The notes beneath the pieces are model-generated. The model was not told the origin of the DNA. It saw only the letters and a program-made list of their open reading frames with translations, and made no database searches. The position numbers and the translations under genes were made by a program. 64,000 bases of DNA from Methyloversatilis sp. (lineage in GTDB: Bacteria > Pseudomonadota > Gammaproteobacteria > Burkholderiales > Rhodocyclaceae), in assembly GCF_030696805.1 (NCBI RefSeq), contig NZ_JAUYRO010000037.1:124001-188000 (forward strand), read 5' to 3'. Shown in pieces: positions 1 through 9,345 of the stretch. Each line of letters opens with the position of its first letter. Positions within the stretch are counted from its first letter, which is position 1.

Positions 1-1243
1 GCTGAAGGATCACGGTCTGACGGCCGTCATTACCGGCGAGCGCGGCGAACAATCGCTGACACGCTACGGGCTGGAGGAATACGTCGCCGATTGCGTGATC
101 ATCCTCGATCAGCGCATTCACGAGCAGATTTCCACCCGGCGGCTGCGCGTACTGAAGTATCGCGGCTCGGCTCACGGCACGAACGAGTATCCCTTCCTCA
201 TCGGCGAACGCGGCCTTTCGGTGCTGCCGATCACTTCGTTGCGGCTCGACCATGAGGTCTCGGCGAAGCGCATCCCCACGGGCATTGCCCGGCTTGACGA
301 GATGCTTGGCGGGCACGGCGTCTTTCGCGGCAGCAGCGTATTGGTTTCGGGTTCTTCGGGCACCGGCAAAAGCAGTGTCGGCGCCCGGTTCGCCGAAGCC
401 GCGTGCCGCCGCGGCGAGCGGGTGTTGCTGTTCGCCTACGAGGAATCAAGCGCCCAGATCGTCCGCAACATGGGTTCCATCGGCATCGACCTCGGACTGT
501 GGGTGAAAAAGGGCCTGCTTCAGATTCACTCGTCACGCCCGACGCTGCAGGGTCTGGAGCAGCATCTGCTGATGATGCACGACGCCGTGAGGAGTTTTCA
601 CCCGAGCGTTGTGGTGGTCGACCCGATCAGCAATCTCACGCTCGACCGCGACGCGTCGGCAGTGAAGCCGACGCTGATGCGCCTCATTGACTTCCTCAAG
701 CAGCAGCAGATCACCACGTTATTCACGAGCCTCACGGCAGGTGGTGGGGAGACAACGGAGAATTCGCAGCTCGGGGTCTCTTCGCTCATGGACACGTGGT
801 TGCTGCTGCGCAACGTCGAATTCAATGGCGAACGCAACCGCACGATCTACGTGCTGAAGTCGCGCGGCATGGCACATTCGAATCAGGTCCGCGAGTTCGT
901 GCTCAGTGACAAGGGGATTGAACTGGTGGATGTCTACCTCGGTGCCGATCGTGTGCTGACAGGGACGGCGCGCGTTGCGCAGGAAGAGCTGGAGCGCACC
1001 GCCGCCGCACGGCGCGAAGAGGATCATCAACGCAAGCTGAGTCAGCTTGCGAGCAGGCAAAAGGCGATCGAAGCACAGATCGCCGCGCTGCGCTGCGAGG
1101 CGGAAGTTGAATCCGCCGAGGTGGCCTTCAGCCTTTCGCGCGAGACGCTGCATCAAAGGACGGCGCAGCAAAGCACCGACGTCATGGCATACCTGCGCGG
1201 CGCCGACAAGACCGGCAGCGGCGGGAAGAAAGGAAAGCGATGA
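1..1243 (+). CDS. kaiC: KaiC-like circadian clock ATPase/kinase, 5'-truncated by the window edge
   Basis: The reading frame is open from base 2, so the gene starts before the window. About 413 residues remain: the end of the first RecA-like (CI) domain and the whole second (CII) domain. CII carries Walker [10 protein letters not shown] (around bases 350-376) and the catalytic glutamates in YEES. KaiC autophosphorylates in CII. Aligned to cyanobacterial KaiC, the Ser-Thr phosphosite pair is Ser-Ser here (GVSSLMDT, bases 776-799), a pattern known from KaiC2-type proteins. The C-terminus is a long charged coiled coil, unlike the short KaiA-binding tail of cyanobacterial KaiC. Its stop overlaps the kaiB start (ATGA), so the genes are co-translated. 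No KaiA is visible. Family call is firm; the KaiC2 subtype is inference. Confidence 0.92.
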   Translation, partial: LKDHGLTAVITGERGEQSLTRYGLEEYVADCVIILDQRIHEQISTRRLRVLKYRGSAHGTNEYPFLIGERGLSVLPITSLRLDHEVSAKRIPTGIARLDEMLGGHGVFRGSSVLVSGSSGTGKSSVGARFAEAACRRGERVLLFAYEESSAQIVRNMGSIGIDLGLWVKKGLLQIHSSRPTLQGLEQHLLMMHDAVRSFHPSVVVVDPISNLTLDRDASAVKPTLMRLIDFLKQQQITTLFTSLTAGGGETTENSQLGVSSLMDTWLLLRNVEFNGERNRTIYVLKSRGMAHSNQVREFVLSDKGIELVDVYLGADRVLTGTARVAQEELERTAAARREEDHQRKLSQLASRQKAIEAQIAALRCEAEVESAEVAFSLSRETLHQRTAQQSTDVMAYLRGADKTGSGGKKGKR

Positions 1244-1524
1244 GCAAAACCGTCGCCTTCGAGCTGCGGCTGTATGTCGCCGGTCAGACCGCAAAGTCGA
1301 TTGCGGCCTGTGCCAATCTGCAGCGCATCTGCGAAACACACCTTGCCGGGCAGTACCGGATCGAAATCATCGACCTCATCAAGAACCCGAAGCTCGCAGC
1401 CGGCGACCAGATCCTCGCCGTGCCCACGCTTGTGCGCCGCCTGCCCAAGCCGATCACGAAGATCATCGGCGATTTGTCCGACGAAGAGCGTGTGCTCGTC
1501 GGTCTCGATGTGCGGCCGATATAG
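1240..1524 (+). CDS. kaiB: KaiB-like clock protein, first copy
   Basis: This 94-residue protein is the usual KaiB size, with a thioredoxin-like fold. It has the family pattern LRLYVAG near the start and [12 protein letters not shown] followed by [17 protein letters not shown]. KaiB binds KaiC and controls its phosphorylation cycle in the clock of cyanobacteria; in other proteobacteria KaiBC homologues have been linked to stress adaptation. The ATG overlaps the kaiC stop codon, showing translational coupling. A second, diverged kaiB follows 12 bases downstream. Confidence 0.93.
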   Translation: MSKTVAFELRLYVAGQTAKSIAACANLQRICETHLAGQYRIEIIDLIKNPKLAAGDQILAVPTLVRRLPKPITKIIGDLSDEERVLVGLDVRPI

Positions 1525-1536
1525 CGCTGACTGCTC

Positions 1537-1908
1537 ATGAGAAAGCAACCCTCGACCCTGCGCATGCCGCTCGGCTTTGAAGCTGCCGCTGCAAAGCTCG
1601 ACAGCGCGCGTTACGTCCTGCGGCTTTACGTCACCGGCACGACACGCAACTCCGAACGCGCCATCGTGAACATCCGCAGGATTTGCGAGGCGCATCTGCA
1701 AGGACGCTACGACCTGCAAGTCGTGGATATCTCTCAGCACCCTGCGCTGGCCGAAGGCGAGCAGATCATCGCCGCACCCACCTTGATCAAGAAGCTGCCG
1801 CTGCCGCTGCGGCGTTTCATCGGCGACATGTCGCAAACGGAACGCATCCTGCTGGGGCTCGATCTGCGCAAGGCAGGCGATCGGCTCACTACCGACGAAG
1901 GCCACTGA
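1537..1908 (+). CDS. kaiB: KaiB-like clock protein, second copy
   Basis: This 123-residue paralogue of the preceding protein has an N-terminal extension of about 25 residues before the KaiB core (YVLRLYVTG, IIAAPTLIKKLP, RRFIGDMSQTERILLGLDL). Two non-identical KaiB proteins in one operon suggest one may bind KaiC and the other the downstream kinase; that division of labour is inference. No strong ribosome binding site is seen before the ATG, so coupling to the upstream kaiB is likely. The kinase gene starts six bases after its stop codon. Confidence 0.92.
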   Translation: MRKQPSTLRMPLGFEAAAAKLDSARYVLRLYVTGTTRNSERAIVNIRRICEAHLQGRYDLQVVDISQHPALAEGEQIIAAPTLIKKLPLPLRRFIGDMSQTERILLGLDLRKAGDRLTTDEGH

Positions 1909-1914
1909 CCCGCC

Positions 1915-3645
1915 GTGCGCGCCAAAGCTGCCAGCGCCGCCACGCTCCTCGCGCAGAATGCCGAATTGCACGCCCGACTGGAGGCGGCGGAGGAAACGCT
2001 GCAGGCCATCCGCAGCGGCGCAGTGGATGCGCTCGTCGTGGAAACCTCTGCAGGCCCCCAGATCTTCCGCCTTGAAGGCCTGGACGCCGATTCAAGCCGC
2101 TTTCGCGGAGAAATCCTCGCGCAAGTCAGCGATGCGGTGATCACCATCGACAACGACCAGCGCGTGACATTTCTCAACGCCGCGGCCGAGCGACAGTATG
2201 GTGTCGCTGCCCCCAGCGTGCTTGGGCGCCGACTTTCCGAAATCTATCAGTATCGCTGGCTGCGTCCGGAAGACGAAGCTGCCGCGATGACTGCTCTGCG
2301 GGAGACAGGCTTCTGGTGCGGCGAGAACGTTCACGTGAAGCGCAGTGGCGAAGAAATCGACGTCGAGTCGTCAGTGAGCCGGCTGCGCGCGGAAGATGAA
2401 ACCTTTTCCGGCCTGCTAGCCGTGATCCGCGACATCACCGGGCGCAAGAAGGCGGAACAGGAGCATGCGCGTCTCGAGGCGCAATTGCGCGAATCGCAGA
2501 AACTGGAGGCGATCGGGACCCTGGCGGGCGGTGTCGCCCACGACTTCAACAACATCCTGGGCACCATACTGATCAATGCCGAACTGGCGCGGCAGGATGC
2601 CTCGTACAACTCTCAGGCGCTCGTGAGCCTGACCGAGATCGAGAAGGCCAGTCATCGCGCCAGGGATCTGGTGCAACAGATACTGACTTTCAGCCGGCGA
2701 CAGGTGACGTCGCACCAAGTGGTCTCGATTCCTTCGATCGTCACGGAAAGCGTTCGCTTGCTGCGGGCAGGGCTGCTCGGAGGAATGCGGATCGAGTGCT
2801 ACTGCGCCGCCGACACGCCATCCGTACTTGGCGACTTGACCCAGCTGACACAGGTGCTGCTGAACCTGGGCGTCAACGCTGCGCAAGCGATGGAAGGCCG
2901 GCCCGGGACGATCGAGATTCGCGTTGATGGCGTGACGTTCGACGAAACCTCTGCGCGACCCGATCCTGCGCTGCGGCCGGGCCATTACACCCGGATCGTC
3001 GTCAGCGACACTGGACACGGCATGGACGCGGCGACGCGACGTCGCATCTTCGAACCGTTTTTCACGACAAGGCCATCAGGCAAAGGCACCGGATTGGGCC
3101 TGTGTGTAGTGCATGGCATCGTGCAGGCTCACGCAGGCGTGATCGTCGTGCATAGCGAGCCGGACAAAGGCAGCACGTTCGAGGTGTATCTTCCGAGCAC
3201 GAACGATCTGGCTGCCGCGCCAGACCCGATCGAAAGAGCGGGGCAGGCCGCCGAAGGCCGTGGCCGGCACATCCTCTACATCGACGACGACCAGGCGCAG
3301 CTGTTCGCAAGCAAGCGGATGATTGAACGCTGGGGCTATCGCGTCAGCGCCTACTTCGAACAGCGGGAGGCGCTTGACGCGGTGCTTTCCGGCAAGATTC
3401 GCGTCGACCTGGTGGTGACCGATTTCAACATGCCAGGCATATCGGGCCTGGAGATCGCGAGGGCGATTCGCGATGCACTGCCGGGCTTGCCCGTGATCCT
3501 CATCTCAGGGTACGTCAACGAGGAATTGCGCGCGCAAGCCGCGGCAGCCGGGGTGCGCGATCTGATCTCCAAGCCTCAAGACCTGGAAGAGCTGCGTGAT
3601 GCAGTGCAGAACATCTTCTATCCATTTGGCAAGCGGCTCGGCTGA
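1915..3645 (+). CDS. PAS hybrid sensor histidine kinase with C-terminal receiver, clock output candidate
   Basis: This 576-residue protein starts at GTG, six bases after kaiB-2. It has an N-terminal coiled coil (about 1-35), a PAS domain (about 65-180), a HisKA H-box with phospho-acceptor His near residue 209 (GGVAHDFNNILG), and an HATPase domain with N-box LGVNAAQAME and G-boxes DTGHGMD and GKGTGLGL. A receiver domain follows (about 440-565) with phospho-acceptor Asp near 503 (VVTDFNMPG). There is no transmembrane segment, so it is cytoplasmic. The operon position makes it the probable signalling output of the KaiC/KaiB module. The cognate regulator is not visible. Confidence 0.9.
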   Translation: MRAKAASAATLLAQNAELHARLEAAEETLQAIRSGAVDALVVETSAGPQIFRLEGLDADSSRFRGEILAQVSDAVITIDNDQRVTFLNAAAERQYGVAAPSVLGRRLSEIYQYRWLRPEDEAAAMTALRETGFWCGENVHVKRSGEEIDVESSVSRLRAEDETFSGLLAVIRDITGRKKAEQEHARLEAQLRESQKLEAIGTLAGGVAHDFNNILGTILINAELARQDASYNSQALVSLTEIEKASHRARDLVQQILTFSRRQVTSHQVVSIPSIVTESVRLLRAGLLGGMRIECYCAADTPSVLGDLTQLTQVLLNLGVNAAQAMEGRPGTIEIRVDGVTFDETSARPDPALRPGHYTRIVVSDTGHGMDAATRRRIFEPFFTTRPSGKGTGLGLCVVHGIVQAHAGVIVVHSEPDKGSTFEVYLPSTNDLAAAPDPIERAGQAAEGRGRHILYIDDDQAQLFASKRMIERWGYRVSAYFEQREALDAVLSGKIRVDLVVTDFNMPGISGLEIARAIRDALPGLPVILISGYVNEELRAQAAAAGVRDLISKPQDLEELRDAVQNIFYPFGKRLG

Positions 3646-3933
3646 GATCGGCCTTGACAGGGCATCGAACGGGCAAGCTCGCTCAACTGACAGGGGTTGA
3701 AATGTCACGTCCGTCGCCTGCATGACCATCGATGCAAGAACCGTTCTTGTGCGGGATCAAACGGGCCGGCGCGCGACGATTTGCCGGGGTTGCCGCTGGC
3801 TGATTACCCGGCGACTCAACCTGGCCGCCTCCATCCGCGCCCGCTTGAAGCTGCGCGCGACATGACTTTGGGCTGATCTGATCGGGTCAGCGGGAAATGA
3901 TTCTCCCATGTCCGCGGTCGATACCATGATCGG
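3646..3933. other. Intergenic stretch after the kai operon
   Basis: This gap of nearly 290 bases holds no convincing ORF, RNA gene or rho-independent terminator. It presumably contains the promoter of the hydrolase gene, which I cannot place. Confidence 0.5.
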
Positions 3934-4878
3934 GTGACTCGTCATCCTGCTACTGTTCGACCACCTACCGACCCGACAAGGATTCCATTGGACGCCCTGC
4001 CTGTCCTGCCGCCTGCACTGCCGGGTGAGCGACTGTCTTTCGACGGACTGAACTGCTACCGCGCCGGTGATGGCCCGCCGATGCTGCTCGTTCACAGCAT
4101 CAATGCGGCCGCCTCGGCGGCAGAAATGCGGCCGCTTTACGAGCGTTACGCCGCCACGCATACCGTCTATGCCATCGATCTGCCGGGCTATGGCTTCAGT
4201 TCGCGCGAAGACCGGGTGTATTCGCCCCGGCTGATGACCGACGCGCTGCACACGGCGGCGCAGCACATCCGTGCGTTGAGCGGCGGGGCGAAGGTGGATG
4301 GGCTCGCCGTTTCGCTCGGCTGCGAATATCTCGCTCGTGCGGCAGCCGAGCGGCCGGACGACTGGCGCACGGTGGCGCTGGTCAGTCCGACCGGGCTGAA
4401 TGGCCGCACGCCGCGGCGCGGCGAGCCCTGCGGCACACGGGCGGTGCCCGGGTTGTACGCCGTCCTGAGTGCACCGCTGTGGACGCGCTGGCTGTTCCGG
4501 CAACTGACGCGACCGGGCGTGATCCGCTACTTCCTGGAGCGCACCTGGGGCGGCAAGAACATCGATGAAACGATGTGGGCGTACGACGTGCTGACCACGC
4601 GCCAGCCCGGCGCGCGCTTTGCGCCGTTGTACTTCCTCTCCGGCGGCCTGTTCAGCGCCGACATCCACACCGTGTATGAAGCCATCCCGCACCCGGTGTG
4701 GGTCAGCCACGGGGTGCGCGGCGACTTTACCAACTACACCGGGATGGACAGGGTGACCGGCGGCGGCAACTGGACGGTCACCGTTTTCCAGACCGGCGCC
4801 ATGCCGTATTTCGAAGTGCCGGAGGCGTTCGGCGAAGCCTTCGACGCCTTCCTCCAGTCGCCCGCCGCGGCGAAGTAA
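3934..4878 (+). CDS. Alpha/beta hydrolase
   Basis: This 314-residue alpha/beta hydrolase has the oxyanion-side pattern PPMLLVHSINAA, then DLPGYGFSS, and a nucleophile elbow AVSLGCE in which the first Gly of GxSxG is Ala. The catalytic acid and His are probably in the C-terminal third (HGVRGDF and nearby), but I cannot assign them with certainty. The GTG start at 3934 is the furthest upstream choice. No signal peptide is seen, so it should be cytoplasmic. The substrate is unknown. A decayed fragment of a close paralogue lies at about 21616-21765. Confidence 0.8.
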   Translation: MTRHPATVRPPTDPTRIPLDALPVLPPALPGERLSFDGLNCYRAGDGPPMLLVHSINAAASAAEMRPLYERYAATHTVYAIDLPGYGFSSREDRVYSPRLMTDALHTAAQHIRALSGGAKVDGLAVSLGCEYLARAAAERPDDWRTVALVSPTGLNGRTPRRGEPCGTRAVPGLYAVLSAPLWTRWLFRQLTRPGVIRYFLERTWGGKNIDETMWAYDVLTTRQPGARFAPLYFLSGGLFSADIHTVYEAIPHPVWVSHGVRGDFTNYTGMDRVTGGGNWTVTVFQTGAMPYFEVPEAFGEAFDAFLQSPAAAK

Positions 4879-4902
4879 CGCCACGGACGGGCGTGCTTCG
4901 GG

Positions 4903-5547
4903 TCAGCGCGCGCCGGCGGAAAACACCGACAGGTCCTGCGGACCGCCGTACGAGATCGCCTTGCGGCAGGCCGGGCGGGCACGCAGGCGCTCGACATAGG
5001 CCTGCAGTGCCGGGTAGTCGCGCAGCCAGCCGCGGCACTCGCTGAATTCGAGCGCCCAGCCGAGATTGATGTCGGCGGCCGAAAATCCGGATTCGAGCAG
5101 GTAATCCTGTCCGGCCAGCGCGTCTTCGGCGAACCGGTGGTTCTTTGCGGTTTCCACGTCGAAAAAACCCATCAGGTCCGGGTTGCCGCGACCCGTCCAC
5201 GCGTCCACCAGATCGACCAGCAGCCCCGGGAACAACGTGCCTTCGGCGAACGCCAGCCACTGCTGGTACTGCCCGTACTCGGGCGATGTCGGCTTCATGC
5301 TGAGCCGGCCGTCGGCGCACACATTGCAGATGTATTCGATGATTGCTTCGGATTCCACGATCTTCTGCCCGTTGTGCTCGATCACCGGCGCCTTGCCCAG
5401 CGGGTGCACGGTCTTCAGCGAGTCGGGCGAACGCTGGCTGTCCGGGTCGCGCAGGTGCTTGACCAGTTCACAGTCGATACCCAGTTCTTCGCACAGCCAC
5501 ACGATGCGGTGTGAGCGCGAGTTGTTCAGGTGATGAACGATAAGCAT
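4903..5547 (-). CDS. Glutathione S-transferase family protein
   Basis: This 214-residue protein has an N-terminal thioredoxin-like GST domain (about 1-80), with the glutathione-binding pattern [10 protein letters not shown] then [11 protein letters not shown], and an all-helical C-terminal domain. GSTs conjugate glutathione to electrophiles or reduce disulfides and peroxides; the substrate cannot be told here. The start at 5547 is set by a strong AGGAGA site just upstream; longer readings of this frame have no support. It converges with the hydrolase (25-base gap) and diverges from fumC. Confidence 0.9.
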   Translation of the reverse strand: MLIVHHLNNSRSHRIVWLCEELGIDCELVKHLRDPDSQRSPDSLKTVHPLGKAPVIEHNGQKIVESEAIIEYICNVCADGRLSMKPTSPEYGQYQQWLAFAEGTLFPGLLVDLVDAWTGRGNPDLMGFFDVETAKNHRFAEDALAGQDYLLESGFSAADINLGWALEFSECRGWLRDYPALQAYVERLRARPACRKAISYGGPQDLSVFSAGAR

Positions 5548-5748
5548 GGTTCTTCTCCTCTTCTGATCATCGTTGTCAGCGTCGGACACGGCGGGCGAAG
5601 TGTCCCGGATCACCGCCGCATACCACGCACTTTCAGCATAGATGACCTGTGTCGGCCCCGCGTGTTCCGGCGCATCGCACCAGGAAGGGCTAGGCTGAGC
5701 AGCCAGACCGATCGCTTTGCGACCGGCCATCGCTCGGGAGGGCCTGCC

Positions 5749-7134
5749 ATGACACGCGCCACACGGACCGAACGCGATGCGTTCGGCGACATCGAGGTAC
5801 CGGCCGGTGCGCTGTGGGGCGCGCAGACCCAGCGTTCGCTGGCCCACTTCCACATTTCCACCGAACGCATGCCCGACGCACTGCTGCACGCACTGGCCCG
5901 GGTGAAGCGCAGCGCCGCCCAGGTCAATGGCGAACTGGGCCTGCTCGACGCCGAACGCGCGCAGGCCATCGCCGGCGCGGCCGATGAAATCCTGGCCGGC
6001 GCGCATGCCGATGCCTTTCCGCTGTCGGTGTGGCAGACCGGCTCCGGCACGCAGACCCACATGAACATGAACGAGGTGCTGGCCAATCTTGCGTCGGAGC
6101 GCATGGGTGGCGGCCGGGGTGAAGCGCGCTGCGTGCACCCCAACGACCACGTCAATCTGGGCCAGTCGTCGAACGACATCTTTCCCACTGCGATGCATGT
6201 CGCAGCGGCGCTGGCCGTGACGCACACGCTCTTGCCTGCGCTGACCGCGCTGCGCGCCACGCTGGACGGCAAGTCGTTGGCGTTCGCCGACATCGTGAAG
6301 ATCGGTCGCACCCATCTGCAGGACGCGACGCCGCTGACGCTCGGGCAGGAAATGTCGGGCTGGGTGGCGCAGCTCGTGCTGGCGGAGCAGGGCGTGCGGG
6401 CCTGCGTGGACGGCGTGCTTGCGCTTGCGGTCGGCGCCACCGCGGTCGGCACCGGCCTCAACACCCACCCCGAATTCGGCCAGCGGGTCGTCGCCCGGCT
6501 CGCGCACGACACCGGCCTGCCGTTTCGTCGCGCCGCCAACCCGTATGCGGCGCTGGCCGGACACGAAGCGCTGATGGCCGCGCACGGTGCGCTGAAAACC
6601 CTGGCTGGCGCGCTGATGAAGATCGCCAACGACGTGCGCTGGCTCGCCTCCGGGCCGCGCTGCGGACTGGGCGAACTGGTGCTGCCGGAGAACGAACCGG
6701 GCAGTTCCATCATGCCGGGCAAGGTCAATCCCACGCAGTGCGAGGCACTCACCATGGTGTGCTGCCAGGTCATGGGCAATGACGTCGCACTGGGCATTGG
6801 CGCGGCGTCGGGCAATTTCGAACTGAATGTGTTCAAGCCGCTGATTGCTTACAACTTCATGCAGAGCGTGCGCCTGCTGGCCGATGCGATGGCCGGCTTC
6901 GACGCGCACTGCGCCCGCGGCATCGAGCCGGACCGCGCGCGCATCGCCGACCTGTTGTCACGCTCGCTCATGCTGGTGACCGCGCTCAGTCCGCACATAG
7001 GCTACGACCGCGCCGCCGCGGTCGCGCACCACGCTCACGCAAACGGACTGAGCCTGCGCGACGCGGCACTGGCGATCGGCGACGTCAGCGCCGAACAGTT
7101 CGACGACTGGGTCAGGCCCGAACGCATGGTGTGA
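5749..7134 (+). CDS. fumC: Fumarate hydratase, class II
   Basis: This 461-residue protein is the normal length for iron-independent class II fumarase, which interconverts fumarate and malate in the TCA cycle. Family marks include [13 protein letters not shown], the His-containing [11 protein letters not shown], and the superfamily signature [13 protein letters not shown]. The ATG at 5749 follows a GGGAGG site and matches the family N-terminus ([13 protein letters not shown]). The gene stands alone between a divergent GST gene and a repeat cluster. Confidence 0.96.
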   Translation: MTRATRTERDAFGDIEVPAGALWGAQTQRSLAHFHISTERMPDALLHALARVKRSAAQVNGELGLLDAERAQAIAGAADEILAGAHADAFPLSVWQTGSGTQTHMNMNEVLANLASERMGGGRGEARCVHPNDHVNLGQSSNDIFPTAMHVAAALAVTHTLLPALTALRATLDGKSLAFADIVKIGRTHLQDATPLTLGQEMSGWVAQLVLAEQGVRACVDGVLALAVGATAVGTGLNTHPEFGQRVVARLAHDTGLPFRRAANPYAALAGHEALMAAHGALKTLAGALMKIANDVRWLASGPRCGLGELVLPENEPGSSIMPGKVNPTQCEALTMVCCQVMGNDVALGIGAASGNFELNVFKPLIAYNFMQSVRLLADAMAGFDAHCARGIEPDRARIADLLSRSLMLVTALSPHIGYDRAAAVAHHAHANGLSLRDAALAIGDVSAEQFDDWVRPERMV

Positions 7135-7189
7135 GCGTCGCCGCGCTGCGAGCTGCGAAGTTTTTGGCGGAGCAGCGATCCACTGCCAG

Positions 7190-7470
7190 CCCTGCAGGCG
7201 ATTTCCGTCTTCGAGCACGTGGCGGTGCATGAACGACGCTCGCATCGCGGACGGGGTCCGCCCCTACGAAAAACATCGCCGGGGCTTTGAACGTTTGATG
7301 GTTTTCACAGGAGCCGTCCCACGGTCGGCCCTGCATGGCCGACCGGCTCCACGGGCGGCGAGCAGTGCTCGCCGAAACCCCCGCTCCGCCCCCGCAGGCG
7401 ATTTCCGTCTTCGAGCACTTGGCGGTGCATGAACGACGCTCGCATCGCGGACGGGGTCCGCTCCTACGGA
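7190..7470 (-). repeat. REP-like composite repeat cluster 1
   Basis: This cluster holds two reverse-oriented copies of the GGAC/GTCC hairpin repeat (type A, at 7240-7266 and 7441-7467). Between them lies one type B unit (about 7308-7400), built of two hairpins: GGCGAGCAGTGCTCGCC and a GGTCGGCC/GGCCGACC stem. It lies between the convergent fumC and PEP-CTERM genes. The related clusters elsewhere in this window share the same modules. Confidence 0.85.
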
Positions 7471-7503
7471 TTTTCGCCGGTTTGTCGGTCGGGATGTATT
7501 GCT

Positions 7504-8052
7504 TCAGGACATCCGGCGGCGTGCGGTGGCACCGATCAGGGCGACGCCGCCCAGCAGCATCGCCCAGCTCGCCGGCTCGGGCACGGGCGGGGCGAACTGC
7601 GACGTGCCGTCGAGCTGTATCCACCAGGTACCGCTCAGCGTGCCGAGGGTGGGATCGAAGCCATCGTACACGACGTCGTCGATGCGAAATGCGCCATAGG
7701 CGCCATCGCGCCGCAGCACGATGAAGTCTCCGACGCCATTGGCCGCGCACGCGGCGTCGCACAACGGGCCGACAAACAGTGTCGTGAAGCTGAGCAGCGA
7801 TGCATCACCGATCTGCTCGACCGTGCTGACGCCGGGCGCCACGGCAATCTCGTTCCAGCGGCCATACAGGTAGGCGCGATCGAAGGTGTTCACGCTCCAC
7901 CCGAATTCGAAGTTGAAGCTGTCCATGCCGATGTAGATCAGCATCGGTTCATCGACCGGCCCGGTATCGCCGGACAGCAGTTCGGCTTGAACAGGGGAGG
8001 TGGCCAATGCGAATGCAGTGGCGCTGGCGGCAAGCAGGTGGCGGATAGGCAT
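7504..8052 (-). CDS. PEP-CTERM sorting-domain exported protein
   Basis: This 182-residue protein has a signal peptide (MPIRHLLAASATAFALA) and a C-terminal PEP-CTERM tail: VPEPASWAML, a hydrophobic segment, then ATARRRMS. Such tails are recognised by exosortase and direct the protein to the cell surface or extracellular matrix. The middle resembles no family I recognise. The start at 8052 is chosen for the signal peptide and a GGAG site upstream; the frame stays open further back, but that part has no signal peptide. A sigma-54-type promoter signature lies about 40 bases upstream. No exosortase gene is in the window. Confidence 0.85.
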   Translation of the reverse strand: MPIRHLLAASATAFALATSPVQAELLSGDTGPVDEPMLIYIGMDSFNFEFGWSVNTFDRAYLYGRWNEIAVAPGVSTVEQIGDASLLSFTTLFVGPLCDAACAANGVGDFIVLRRDGAYGAFRIDDVVYDGFDPTLGTLSGTWWIQLDGTSQFAPPVPEPASWAMLLGGVALIGATARRRMS

Positions 8053-8088
8053 GGGTGGGCTCCGGGCTGTGGCGACTGGCGAAGCACA

Positions 8089-8105
8089 AGCACTCAACAT
8101 GCCAA
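8089..8105 (-). promoter_or_regulatory. Sigma-54-type -24/-12 signature upstream of PEP-CTERM gene
   Basis: On the minus strand TGGCATGTTGAGTGCT keeps the invariant GG-N10-GC spacing of RpoN promoters (consensus TGGCACG-N4-TTGCW). It lies about 40 bases before the ATG at 8052. The -24 half is good; the -12 half has G for the first T. Confidence 0.5.
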
Positions 8106-8240
8106 CGAAAGGCACGCCCAGAGACGCCTTGCTGTACAAGGCGATGCGTGGCGCAGGTCGTTCGACGCGCCGGATCGGTGTAAAAGGCGTCGACAGTCCC
8201 CGATGCAATGTCGCTCCAAGGTGGCCGTGCGGCGCCCTCA

Positions 8241-8852
8241 TCAAAGCACGGCCTCCTGCTCGCCCTTTTCGCCGTGTTCCAGCATCCAGCGCGCCAGGCT
8301 GTCCAGCACCGGCGGCAGGCCGCTGTCGAGCAGACTACGCGCCTTGTCGGTGTCACGAGCGCCGAGCGGGCGGCGCACCGGCAGCGCTGCGAGATCGTCG
8401 GCCGACATCCTCCACGACTGCCAGTCCAGCCCCGCTTCGCGCCAGGGCGCGGCTGCCTGCAAGGCGATGGCAATGCCGTCCGGATCGGGGTCGCAGGCAA
8501 TGAAGGCGGGGGCGGGCGCGGCGGCAAGCAGGGTGCGTACCGCGGCCAGCCACCACGACGGCGGATAGCCTGGCAACCACAAGACGGCTTCGCCAGCACA
8601 AGCGCGGCGCGCCACACGTTCGACACTGCTGAGGTTCTCGACCAGCCGCCAGCAGTCAGGGCGACCTTCGATGTGTGCTGCCATCAGCGTGCGCACGCTC
8701 AGGCCGATGAAATCACCGGCAGCGGCGATGTCAAGCGGGCCTGTCGCACCGTGCAGTCGCAGCGGCGCGCGCAAACGCAGCAATGGCGTGTGCCGCGTGG
8801 TGTCGTGTGCTGGCTGTCGGCGCTGCGAGTGGTCGCATGTCGGGTCCGGCAC
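8241..8852 (-). CDS. Toprim-type protein, possibly a C-terminal piece of a JetD/DUF2220- or DUF2399-like protein
   Basis: This ORF of up to 203 residues resembles the C-terminal Toprim-like half of JetD-type proteins: a conserved acidic CWRLVENLSSVERV, then a Gly-rich strand (VLWLPGYPPSWW), then ACDPDPDGIAIAL with the DxD of Toprim folds. JetD is the nuclease component of Wadjet plasmid-defence systems and is usually near 400 residues with an N-terminal domain missing here. No jetA, B or C gene is nearby. The upstream end abuts AbiE debris, so it may be a truncated remnant. The start codon is uncertain, and the family assignment rests on motif recall only. Confidence 0.45.
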   Translation of the reverse strand: MPDPTCDHSQRRQPAHDTTRHTPLLRLRAPLRLHGATGPLDIAAAGDFIGLSVRTLMAAHIEGRPDCWRLVENLSSVERVARRACAGEAVLWLPGYPPSWWLAAVRTLLAAAPAPAFIACDPDPDGIAIALQAAAPWREAGLDWQSWRMSADDLAALPVRRPLGARDTDKARSLLDSGLPPVLDSLARWMLEHGEKGEQEAVL

Positions 8853-8855
8853 TGA

Positions 8856-9013
8856 CCGGTAGCCGACTGCTTCAAGTACCGCAACAAGATAGGTCTGGAC
8901 GTGCCGCTGGAGGCGCTGCGCGATGGCTGGACGCAGCGCAAGCCGACGATGGATGCTATGGCGCAGTCAATCGCGTGGCGAATGCGATGCGGCCCTGCCT
9001 GGAGAGCTGCGCG
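8856..9013 (+). pseudogene. abiEi-like antitoxin remnant (3' end, frameshifted)
   Basis: Bases from 8856 encode VADCFKYRNKIGLDVPLEAL then QRKPTMDAM. This matches the C-terminal part of AbiEi-family antitoxins as I remember it (pattern VADCFRFRxKVGLDVALEAL). The frame then shifts: from about 8969 another frame reads NRVANAMRPCLESCA, matching the family ending RVxxVMRPYLE. The N-terminal DNA-binding half is absent. It is a relic. Confidence 0.6.
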
Positions 9014-9345
9014 CCGAGGCCACGAAACAGGACTTCAACCTGACGCTCACCCACTATGGGCTGGAGCGTTTGCTGTACAGCTTGTCGATCTCACCCCATT
9101 CAGGCAACAACCTGCTCAAGGGTGCGCTGCTGTTTTCACTGTGGTTCGACCCGGCACATCGAACGACGCGCGATGTGGACTTGCTGGAACTTGGCCCTGA
9201 TGACATCGGCACCGCCGTTGCAGCGTTCCGTGAAATCTGCCGGATCGAGGTGTAAAACGGCATCGCATTCGACCCCGGCGCCATCGACGGTCGGCTGCAT
9301 TCACGCCCGTTCAGGGTCGGCACCGTCAATCCCCGGCTTTCTTGG
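9013..9345 (+). pseudogene. abiEii-like nucleotidyltransferase toxin remnant
   Basis: The frame from about 9019 reads LTLTHYGLERLLYSLS, then LLKGALLF and RTTRDVDLLELG. This is the N-terminal nucleotidyltransferase core of AbiEii toxins, including the G-x-DVD metal-binding strand. A TAA at 9253-9255 interrupts it where homologues have an acidic residue. The same frame continues as NGIAFDP after the stop and then loses similarity. The C-terminal half is missing. Together with the preceding remnant this was a type IV AbiE system. Confidence 0.65.

Noticed and set aside
5548-6909. An upstream extension of the glutathione transferase frame over fumC
   Set aside because: The extension is antisense to fumC; the ATG at 5547 has a strong ribosome site and the family N-terminus.
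7190-7470. A CRISPR array
   Set aside because: The repeats are hairpin modules of unequal length with conserved spacers, in varying orientation. There are no unique spacers of constant size and no cas genes.
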